The translations under genes and the position numbers were made by a program. Shown here piece after piece: positions 52,156 to 59,584 of a stretch of 64,000 nt of DNA. The DNA comes from Agrobacterium fabrum str. C58 (GTDB lineage Bacteria; Pseudomonadota; Alphaproteobacteria; Rhizobiales; Rhizobiaceae), in assembly GCF_000092025.1 (NCBI RefSeq), contig NC_003063.2:2011578-2075577 (forward strand). The letters are read 5' to 3'. The notes under the pieces are model-generated. The model was given only the letters and a program-made list of their open reading frames with translations. It did not search any database and was not told the DNA's origin. The stretch's first letter is position 1, and every line of letters begins with the position of its first letter.

Positions 52156-52599
52156 ATGACAAAACCGCCCCGCAAGCACCGCCTCTCGGTCTATCTCGAT
52201 CCTTCCGTCATGCGCCAGCTCGCCGAGTATGCCGCGCGCCGCGACCATTCCCGTTCGCTGGTGGCGGAGGCCGCCATCGAATCCTCGCTCTCGCCCGACG
52301 CCGCCGAACGACAGGAAGCTGCCATCACCAAGCGTCTCGATCAGGTCGATCGTCGTATGATGCGGCTTGAACGCGACGTCGGCATCTCGATCGAGATGAT
52401 CGCCGTCTTTGTTCGCTTCTGGCTTGCAACCACGCCAACCCTGCCGGAACCAGCTGCTCAGGCCGCGCGCGCCAAGGCTGCCGAACGCTACGACGCCTTC
52501 GTGACTGCGCTAGGGCGACGTCTCGCCAAGGGGCCGAGCCTTCGTCAAGAAATACCGGAGGATGTTACTGTGCCCAATCCTCATGGTGAACGGGAATGA
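52156..52599 (+). CDS. CopG-family regulator of a trb-type conjugation locus
   Basis: This 147-residue protein has an N-terminal ribbon-helix-helix (HRLSVYLDPSVMRQLAEYAA and RRDHSRSLVAEAAIESSL), then a helical part (AITKRLDQVDRRMMRLERDV; FVRFWLATTPTLPEPAAQAA). It matches the CopG gene normally found between traG/virD4 and trbB. The ATG at 52156 follows GAGG. No trbB or other trb gene follows, so it is the lone survivor of that operon. Confidence 0.78.
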   Translation: MTKPPRKHRLSVYLDPSVMRQLAEYAARRDHSRSLVAEAAIESSLSPDAAERQEAAITKRLDQVDRRMMRLERDVGISIEMIAVFVRFWLATTPTLPEPAAQAARAKAAERYDAFVTALGRRLAKGPSLRQEIPEDVTVPNPHGERE

Positions 52600-52881
52600 G
52601 ATGGTTCCCAATCCCAACCGGTCAGCCACGAATATTGATTTATTGTGAAATTCCGATTTTCGAAAATATACTAACGACCTACGACCAGAAATCAGGTGGC
52701 CGAAATGAGCTTATGCGGGCGTCGAGCGGCTGCGAGGCGGCTTCGCGTGCGGAAGCGGATTTGACGAAGAAACGCGTTGATCCTTGACGTGGTCTATCGA
52801 ATCCGTCTTGTTTGAAGCTGGAACAGAGCCGAACTTTCCCATAGATTGAGGCGAAAGTAACATCAAAGTAGGGGCCTCATA

Positions 52882-53079
52882 ATGGAAGCTAAATTTTCGA
52901 CTGGCGACGTTGTACAACTTAAGTCCGGTGGGCCAGCAATGACGATTTCGGAAGTCCAAAAGGACTACGGCAATTTCAAGGGAAGTTATCGCTGCAAATG
53001 GTTCAAGGGTGCTTCCAACGAAACTTCCGTATTTGAAGAGGATACGTTGCAACCCTACGTCGCGCCGAAGAAAGCATGA
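52882..53079 (+). CDS. YodC/DUF2158-family small protein
   Basis: This 65-residue protein (FSTGDVVQLKSGGPAMTISE, then YRCKWFKGASNETSVFEED) has the YodC-like fold pattern G-D-V-V-x-L-K-S-G-G-P-x-M-T seen in small beta-barrel proteins of unknown function. Its stop overlaps the start of the next gene (ATGA). Confidence 0.82.
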   Translation: MEAKFSTGDVVQLKSGGPAMTISEVQKDYGNFKGSYRCKWFKGASNETSVFEEDTLQPYVAPKKA

Positions 53080-53333
53080 CCGAAGAAGAAGCAGCCCGTT
53101 GGATGTTGGCAGAGTATGAAGCAGTGGGCTTTTTATATCAGGAAAGCGCTGCAAGCCACCTGTTCCAACTCAATGACGAAGCCTTGGCGTATTTCGACGC
53201 ATCTTCAAATCTGTGTGTCGGCAAAGGCGTTTTGAAGATCTTCAATGCGTTGACGCCCGAAGCGGTTTACGAACGTTCGGGCAAATTCTGGCGTCGTCGG
53301 CTGGAAACGGATCAACCTGGAAGGCAGCAATAA
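53076..53333 (+). CDS. DUF6953-like small protein
   Basis: This 85-residue protein (EEAARWMLAEYEAVGFLYQE; LAYFDASSNLCVGKGVLKIF; ALTPEAVYERSGKFWRRRLE) follows the DUF6953 pattern, ending with W-R-R-R-x-x-x-D-x-P-G-R-x-Q. It is coupled to the preceding YodC-like gene. Function is unknown. Confidence 0.72.
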   Translation: MTEEEAARWMLAEYEAVGFLYQESAASHLFQLNDEALAYFDASSNLCVGKGVLKIFNALTPEAVYERSGKFWRRRLETDQPGRQQ

Positions 53334-53803
53334 AAGCTCCCAACCCCGCTTTGGCCGGACGACGGGAACGATTGAGGGCTCGGGCGACGGGCCGTCGCGC
53401 GAAAACGATCCACCGCTACGGCCAAGGTAGGGCTCCGCCCCGGCCGCGTTCAACCTTGCTTGAACGCTTGTGCCCGTCGTCAGCAATCCAACCACAGAAA
53501 CTTCGGAACGTGGCCTTGCTGTATCTTCCACAGGATATGATAGGCGTGTTCGGAAATCTTGTCCTGATCCTGCCGTGGCGTCAGATCATCGGCAACCGAC
53601 ACGGCTCGCCATGTCAGGATCGGCAAGAAGCCTCCCGCCAAGAGCCTGTTCCAGCATCTGGCGTTAAGCGCATAATTGAGGGCGAAAAGGGAAATGCGGC
53701 GTTAGGCGTTAGCGTGGGCTAAAGGCCCCTTCAGAAGCTCGGTCACACAAGCGCATCCGCCAAAAAGCCACCTCTCATCGCAATCCGCATTTGTGGATTG
53801 CAA
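53334..53803. other. Spacer upstream of the restriction/defence operon
   Basis: About 470 bp without a supportable gene; a frame of 169 codons (53213-53722) crosses the 3' half of the DUF6953 gene and has Arg-rich, non-domain composition. The right end carries the inverted repeat upstream of the HTH gene. Confidence 0.4.
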
Positions 53804-53841
53804 CACATGATTCTATGTGAGAGTATACATAGAATTATGTG
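53804..53841. promoter_or_regulatory. Inverted-repeat operator of the HTH-methylase-nuclease operon
   Basis: CACATGATTCTATGT (53804-53818) and ACATAGAATTATGTG (53827-53841) are inverted repeats of 15 bp with one mismatch, separated by 8 bp. They end 17 bp before the HTH gene start, in AT-rich promoter-like DNA. Symmetry, length and position are what controller-protein boxes of restriction-modification operons look like, so autoregulation by the adjacent HTH protein is likely. Confidence 0.65.
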
Positions 53842-53858
53842 ATTAGGGCTTTGGAGCG

Positions 53859-54149
53859 ATGGGCTATGAGGGGTTTCTCCGCGATCTCGCGCGCGCTGGC
53901 CTGAGCATCAGGGCATTTGCGGAATTGATTGGAATGAACCCTAACTCTGTTTCAAATTATGCCCGTTCAGGAGGGGTTCCCGACCATTTGGCGATCATTG
54001 CCGCGTTGGTCGCTGAAATGGGCACCCAAGGGGTTGATTTCCGGGGCGTGATATCGAAGGTAGAACTCACCGTGAAGAAGCCTCGCGGGCGGGCGAAACC
54101 CGGCCAGTTTGGCGGCGACCGCCAAGTGCCATTGGACCTCGATCGATGA
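53859..54149 (+). CDS. Small HTH regulator of the methylase operon
   Basis: The 96-residue protein has an HTH (FLRDLARAGLSIRAFAELIG, then MNPNSVSNYARSGGVPDHLA) and a basic tail (KKPRGRAKPGQFGG). Such small Xre-like proteins often precede N6-adenine methylase genes. Its stop overlaps the methylase start (ATGA at 54146). It probably binds the 15-bp inverted repeat upstream and times expression of methylase and nuclease. Confidence 0.78.
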   Translation: MGYEGFLRDLARAGLSIRAFAELIGMNPNSVSNYARSGGVPDHLAIIAALVAEMGTQGVDFRGVISKVELTVKKPRGRAKPGQFGGDRQVPLDLDR

Positions 54150-54987
54150 CGGCGTTCAGCTCCCTTTTGGAATTTGGTGCTACTGTGCCGGGCTGGCTCC
54201 CCTGGTTGGGGACAGGCTTATGATCGGCATGTACAATGCCCTGGATGAATTGGGGGCTGATCGCGGGGGTGTTCGTCTTTTCGATCATTCGGCACCAGAG
54301 TTGCTTGCCTACTCGACTATCCTCGTGGCTCGGGACCATGATGAGGATTTGCGACTGGTTGAAGGTGTCTACGAGTGGCAGGAAGCTCCGCTCGTATTCC
54401 TTGTCGATGGCGACCGGCTAAACGGAGATCTTGATCGGCTCAAGCGGGTTCGACGGATTCTCGCAATGCGAGGCGACGCGCCGTACCTCGGAGTGGTCTA
54501 TCCCGGAAGATTGGATGTCTATCGGATCGCTCTCGATCGCCTTTCGCTTTCCAAGGCTCGCGTTGACGCTGGTGTCGCCGATAACGAGAGCTGGCTTACC
54601 TTTGCACGCTTGGCAAATCTGCGCCCGGCGGCGGAGATTAATGACAGGACTTGGATCACCGGCGTAATTCTGAAATTGCTTGACCAAGCCATATCGTCTT
54701 TAAAAGGCAATAGCGGCCTCTCCGGCGAGGACGCGATATCATTGGTGGGCAGGGCGCTCTTCATGCGCTTTCTTGCTGATCGTGGCCTGCTGCCATCAAC
54801 TAGTAGCATTGTTGGCAGTGAGAGTTCTGTCGATGAGTCTGGTCTCGAAGATCATGAACTGTTTGACCGGCCAGATCTAGTTCGCCTTTCCTGCGCATGG
54901 CTCGATAAGACGTTCAATGGTGACCTGCTGCCGTTGTCGGATGCTGCGTTTCCGAAGCTCACGTTGGAAGCATGTTATGTTCTTGGC
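54146..54987 (+). pseudogene. N6-adenine DNA methyltransferase, 5' part (IS-interrupted, frameshifted)
   Basis: Translation from the ATG at 54146 gives MTAFSSLLEFGATVPGWLPW and then a stop at 54221-54223. From the overlapping ATG at 54220 the next frame (MYNALDELGADRGGVRLFDH, then STILVARDHDEDLRLVEGVY) continues as the conserved N-terminal region to 54987, where the IS3 element begins. A one-base loss near 54220 would explain the break; coupling through the overlapping TGA/ATG is the alternative. Joined to the 3' part the protein would be about 1,040 residues. Without excision of the IS it is inactive. Confidence 0.82.
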
Positions 54988-55019
54988 TGGAGTGCACCCC
55001 ATTTCACCGGACAAGTCGG

Positions 55020-55844
55020 CTAGATTGATTTAGCCCTGATGAACTGCCGAGGGGAAGCCATCTTGAGCGCGGAATGGGGATGGATTTCGTTGTAGTCCTC
55101 GATCCATCCGTCGATGAGCCGGAGCGCTGTTTGGGCGTCCGGTAGAGCTGATATCCGAATATAGTCCCGCTTCAACGTTTTGACGAAGGCTTCCGACATG
55201 CCGTTCGACTGCGGGCTGGCGACCGGCGTGAAGCAGGGCGTGAGATTGAGTGCTTGCGCAAACAGCCTCGTGTCCCGCGCGGTATAAGCCGAGCCATTGT
55301 CAGAGAGATGCTCGATAGCATGCGGGGCTCGGGTTGCATGGAAGCGTTTCTCGACCGCCTCCAACATCATGTCGCGCACGTCTGAGCCGGAAATGCCTGC
55401 ATTGGCAACGGCCGTCCAGGCGATGATCTCGCGGTCGAAGGCGTCGATGATGAAGGCGAGACGAATGACCTCGCCATTCCAGCAGGCGAACTCCAGGCCG
55501 TCCGAGCACCAGCGCAGGTTGGAGCGCATGACCATGACCTTGCCATCGTGGAGGCGGCCCTTGCGAACGGCTGTGTGCTCCAGTAGCATGGCGTGGTTAC
55601 CCATGATGCGATGGACCCGTTTGGCGTTGACGACAGGCTGATCGGCGGCTCGCCTTTCGCGATTGAGGAGCGCGGCGATCCGCCGATAGCCATAGGTTGG
55701 CCTTTGATCCACCAGCCTGCGGATGGCGGGCAGAAGCTCTGCATCCTCGGCCTTGTTGTATGGCCCACGCGGCTTTGATCTGCCTTTCAGCCGCTCGATG
55801 AGGTTGGAACGGGAGACGCCCAGCGTGTCTGCGACGGCCTTCAT
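55020..55844 (-). CDS. IS3-family transposase OrfB
   Basis: This 274-residue DDE integrase has YGYRRIAALLNRER, the first catalytic Asp in CSDGLEFACWNGEVIRLAF, the second in HLSDNGSAYTARDTRLFAQ, the Glu in SPQSNGMSEAFVKTLKRDY, and the C-terminal HPHSALKMASPRQF. Normally it is made as an OrfAB fusion by -1 frameshifting; see the A7 site in orfA. Confidence 0.93.
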   Translation of the reverse strand: MKAVADTLGVSRSNLIERLKGRSKPRGPYNKAEDAELLPAIRRLVDQRPTYGYRRIAALLNRERRAADQPVVNAKRVHRIMGNHAMLLEHTAVRKGRLHDGKVMVMRSNLRWCSDGLEFACWNGEVIRLAFIIDAFDREIIAWTAVANAGISGSDVRDMMLEAVEKRFHATRAPHAIEHLSDNGSAYTARDTRLFAQALNLTPCFTPVASPQSNGMSEAFVKTLKRDYIRISALPDAQTALRLIDGWIEDYNEIHPHSALKMASPRQFIRAKSI

Positions 55845-56230
55845 CGCGAACCGTCCTTCGGCAACAAGATCGGCCGCGATATCCGTTTTTTTGAGTCCGC
55901 TTTGGAAAGGGCTTCGCGGAGGATTTCGACCTCCATCGTCTTGCGACCGAGCATGCGCTCCAACTCCCGGACGCGATCCTCCAGTTTCTTCACTTCCGAA
56001 TTCCCGACAACCGGCTCGTCAGAATCCACGGCTGCAGCACCTCCCTCGCTCAAGAGCCTGCGCCACCGATAAAGCAAATTGGGCGCCACGCCATGACGGC
56101 GAGCGGTCGAAGATACCGTCTCGCCGGGTTCAAAACTCTGCTCAATGATTGTCAGCTTTTGCTCGGTTGTCCACCGCCTGCGGCGAACATCACCCGTCAG
56201 CAATTCAACGTGTCGATAGTCGTTAGACAT
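55841..56230 (-). CDS. IS3-family transposase OrfA
   Basis: This 129-residue HTH/leucine-zipper protein (RRWTTEQKLTIIEQSFEPGE; VSSTARRHGVAPNLLYRWRR; VRELERMLGRKTMEVEILRE) ends 4 bp into the orfB start. Within its last codons (T7 on the plus strand at 55886-55892, A7 in the message) a -1 shift joins SKK to TDIAADLVAEGRFAMKAVAD, giving a continuous OrfAB protein. Confidence 0.92.
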   Translation of the reverse strand: MSNDYRHVELLTGDVRRRRWTTEQKLTIIEQSFEPGETVSSTARRHGVAPNLLYRWRRLLSEGGAAAVDSDEPVVGNSEVKKLEDRVRELERMLGRKTMEVEILREALSKADSKKRISRPILLPKDGSR

Positions 56231-56303
56231 AAGCCTGTCCTCAAGCCTGTGCTTGAGCCTTTCTGCTTATGCCGACTGTCCGGTCGAAATGGGGGGCAGT
56301 TCA

Positions 56304-58591
56304 TTGGCAACATTCTGCGGCGCGCAGAGGGGGGGCAATTGTCCCTGGGTTGGAAAGAGCAGTGGGATAATCTCGACTTCTCGCACATAACAGTTGGAGT
56401 GTTGAGCCAAGCCTATGAGTATTACCTGCGTAAGCACGCCCCAAAACAGCAACAGCAGGAGGGCGGCTTTTATACGCCGCATCCGATCGCAAACCTGATG
56501 GTATCAGCCGCGTTTCGTGGACTGAATGCTCAGGGTATTTCGGCGGCCGCGCGCATATTAGACCCAGCCGCGGGCGCGGGCGTGTTTCTGCTCGCGGCGT
56601 TTCGTGAACTCGTTGCGGCGCGCTGGAGATCAGAAGGGCACAGACCGGACACAGCAGCGCTCCGAGAAATCCTTTACAAGCAGGTGCGCGGATTTGACAT
56701 CAATGAGGCCGCTTTGCGCTTTTGCGCGCTCGGCCTCTACTTGCTATCGATCGAACTCGATCCAAATCCCAAGCCCGTGGACAAGCTGCACTTCGACGAT
56801 TTGCGCGGTGTTGTCTTGCATCGACCAGTCGATACCACCGATGTTGATCGTCCCGAAGCAAAGCAGTTGGGAAGCCTCGGCTCGCTTATCGGAGAGGAGC
56901 ACGACGGCCAGTACGATCTCGTGATTGGCAATCCTCCGTGGGCCAGCGCGACCGGATTGGAAGACTGGAACCTCCTGCTTACGGAGGTTCATAAAATCGC
57001 TCGGAGCAGACTCGGAGACGGTATAACCGCTCCTCCTTTGCCCAACGCAGTTCTCGATTTGCCATTTGTCTGGCGGGCGATGCGATGGGCAAAACCTGAC
57101 GCTCAAATCATATTTGCGCTGCATGCGCGGTTTCTATTCCAGCAAGGGGATGGCATGCCGCTGGCGCGGCAGAGCCTCCTCGAAGCGATGGATGTAACCT
57201 CGATCATCAACGGCTCTGAGCTACGCCAGACAAAGGTCTGGCCCAGCATTTCGGCGCCGTTTTGCCTCCTTTTTGCGGTCAACCGGCCTGCGCATACAGC
57301 GTCCGGATTTCGGATGCTCACGCCCCGCTATGAAAAGGGTTTCAATAATGCCGGCGTAATGCGGGTCGATGCGACGAACGCGTATGTGGTCCGTCCGCAG
57401 GATTTGCGGGAACGCCCGGAGACCCTAAAAATCCTATTTCGCGGCAGTGAGGCTGATCTTTCGCTAATTGACAGGGTTCGTCGAGGCAATTTCACGACGC
57501 TGGGACGCTATTGGCGCGAGTTGGGCGATGGAGGTCTCGCGAATGGAAATGGCTATCAGAAGCTCAGAGATAGTAGCAAGAAGCATGATGATGGCACTAT
57601 CGGCGACGACGCCACTCACCTGCATGGACTTCCTCATCTTGATGACGTGTCGTCCGCAACGTTAGTTATCGATCCTTCACAGCTTCCAGTTTTCGACACT
57701 GATCGCGTTCATCGCGCAAGAGATAGAGCTATCTATAACGGGCCGATCTTGCTCGTTCATAAATCCCCGCCTGCCAAGCTACAGCGGATACAGATGTCAG
57801 TCTGCGATCAAGACATCGTATTCAATGAGAGTTGGTATGGCTTTAGTTCCAAGGGAGCCGCCGAGGCGTCGTTATTGACGCGCTATCTTGCACTTGTGCT
57901 TGGTAGTCGCGTTGCGCTCTGGATATCGCTGATAACCAGCGGCGAATTCGGCTTTGAGCGTGAGGTGGTTGAGAAATCTATCCTTGAGGAGGTGGCGATT
58001 CCGCCCTTCGAGTCACTCGCGCAGGATCGGGTGCGGGAGGTAACCAATCTTTTTGCGCGGTTGGAAAAAGAGGGCGGCGACGTTTGGCCAGATGTCGATG
58101 CTTGGGTAGCGAAACTCTACGGTCTCGGCGAACGGGACCTGACTGTTATCGACGATACACTGCGGTTTAATCTCCCTTACGCTTCAAATCGGGAATTGGC
58201 ACAGAGCGAGCCGTTGATCCACCAGATCAAAACCTATTGCCGAACGCTGGAAACCGAACTCACAAGGTTTGCTCAACGTTTCAAATGCACCGTCCGTGTC
58301 GATTACATACCTGATCGACAATCATCCCCGTGGCAGGCGCTTCGTATTGTTGCGTGCTGGAACACTGAAGCCGAAGATCAGACGGTGGATTCAATTGCGG
58401 ATATTCGCGCTCTTACTGCGGTTGCTGATCGCACCAGTGCGACTGAAATTGTCATAGATGAGGGCAAGCACAGCCTGGCTATCATGCTCCTCGCCCAATC
58501 TCGATATTGGAGCGAGACACAGGCCCGCCTTGCCGCGCAACGTATAATCTGGACACGACCGGAGTTTTTTAGGGAGAGTCCTGCAGTATGA
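56304..58591 (+). pseudogene. N6-adenine DNA methyltransferase, 3' part
   Basis: From the codon at 56309 the frame is open to 58591. Methylase motifs are GGFYTPHPIANLMV, motif I ARILDPAAGAGVFLLAAF, FDINEAALRFCALGLYLLSI, and catalytic motif IV VIGNPPWAS; target-recognition and C-terminal regions follow (SVCDQDIVFNESWYGFSSKG). It resembles the large stand-alone or type IIG-like N-6 DNA methylase group. The stop overlaps the nuclease start (ATGA at 58588). Translation of this part alone would lack the N-terminal 280 residues; motifs I and IV are intact, but expression is unlikely behind an IS in the opposite direction. Confidence 0.85.
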
Positions 58592-59298
58592 GTGGACTGA
58601 TCTCCGGGTTGCAAGATCACCTGTATGAATTGATTCGTGGACAAGAACTGCCTCTACCGGCAATCGACCATTCGCATCTCGAATTCATTCTGGAGCTGCT
58701 TCAACAGGCTTACACGGGAATAAAAGCGGATTATCCTGCTGCAGTTTCTAGCGGTGACGAGAAGCACCTCAACAGTTTGATGGTTGATCGCTTGAACCAT
58801 CTGGTGGGGGCTGACCCTTTGGCGAGTTTGCTGGTTCGCGCGGTTTCGCGTGGCACAGAAACGAAGAATTACGACGCAACCCGTTTTGAGATGCGGCCCG
58901 ATATTCAAATTTCCCTAACCGGTCGACAGCATTTGTTCCCCTTGATCGTTGAGTGCAAGCTCATCGACATAGCACAGGCAAAGACAGTCGATCTTTATTG
59001 CCGGAATGGACTCAGCCGTTTTACGACCGGCGACTATGCTTGGACTAATAGAGAGGCCGTAATGCTTGCCTATGTTAGGGGCACCGCCTCCACGGCAAGC
59101 CATCTCAGTCCGTTCCTTGCGACGGCAATGGGGCTTTCCCCGCCAGAATATGCAGTGGTGTCATTGCCGTACAAGTGCGCGCTTTCATTGCCGGACGCCG
59201 CTAGATCCGATCATGGCCGCTATTTCGCATATGTGCATGGTGGCCAAAGCGGGGATCTTCCTGGAGATATTGCTGTTTGGCATCTTTGGCTTAATTGA
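58588..59298 (+). CDS. PD-(D/E)XK-like nuclease paired with the methylase
   Basis: This 236-residue protein has a helical N-terminal part (HLEFILELLQQAYTGIKADY) and a core with MRPDIQISLTGRQHLFPLIV (Asp105) followed by ECKLID (Glu122, Lys124), which fits the D-x(n)-E-x-K pattern of PD-(D/E)XK nucleases. A hydrophobic mid region (NREAVMLAYVRGTAS) and a C-terminal strand end (DIAVWHLWLN) follow. It starts inside the methylase stop, so it is the last gene of the HTH-methylase-nuclease operon and probably its restriction subunit. I know no named family for it. Confidence 0.68.
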   Translation: MSGLISGLQDHLYELIRGQELPLPAIDHSHLEFILELLQQAYTGIKADYPAAVSSGDEKHLNSLMVDRLNHLVGADPLASLLVRAVSRGTETKNYDATRFEMRPDIQISLTGRQHLFPLIVECKLIDIAQAKTVDLYCRNGLSRFTTGDYAWTNREAVMLAYVRGTASTASHLSPFLATAMGLSPPEYAVVSLPYKCALSLPDAARSDHGRYFAYVHGGQSGDLPGDIAVWHLWLN

Positions 59299-59415
59299 AA
59301 TAATGCCGCACAGATCGTGTGCAGCATAAATGGTTAGAGCTTGAGAGTGGTTCGTCGTCCGGCGCGGCCTGCGTTTCACAGGGCCACCCCTGCCGCTCGT
59401 CAGGAGTGACTGCAA

Positions 59416-59514
59416 ATTCCGAGGCATGTCGCCCCCTGATTCCGAAATGATGCCGCCCCCCAATTCCGATAATTAGTCGCTCCCCTGTTCCGAGATGATG
59501 TCGCCCCCTGATTG
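59416..59514. repeat. Tandem terminal repeats of the IS21 remnant
   Basis: Four imperfect repeats of about 23-28 bp, each with ATTCCGA or TTCCGA followed by GTCGC or GCCGCCCCC-type text (starts near 59416, 59439, 59464 and 59488), stand at the left tip. They are likely IstA binding sites, which are typically multiple at IS21-family ends. Confidence 0.65.
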
Positions 59515-59584
59515 GGGTGTTTGTCGGGGTTTCCTGCTGGTGAGAAGTTCGTCCCTTTCAGGTGTGCTGAGAGGAAGGAACGCA

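Larger units (their letters stand above)
54988..56303 (-). mobile_element. IS3-family insertion sequence in the methylase gene
   Basis: This 1,316-bp element has terminal inverted repeats that begin TGGAGTGCACCCCATTTCAC at the left and, read inward from the right, TGAACTGCCCCCCATTTCGA, both followed by a CCGGACA-type end. It is flanked on both sides by TTGGC (54983-54987 and 56304-56308), an exact 5-bp target duplication. It carries orfA and orfB on the minus strand and appears complete. Removing the element and one TTGGC joins the two methylase parts in frame. Confidence 0.93.

Noticed and set aside
53213..53722. 169-codon frame upstream of the HTH gene
   Set aside because: Overlaps the DUF6953 gene in another frame and is Arg-rich without domain; not a gene.
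56093..56308. Methylase start at the ATG 56093
   Set aside because: This part of the frame lies inside the IS3 element, opposite orfA; the methylase is only homologous after the target duplication.
59416..59514. CRISPR-like array
   Set aside because: Four short, unequal repeats without regular spacers, directly at the tip of an IS21-type element; these are transposase binding sites.
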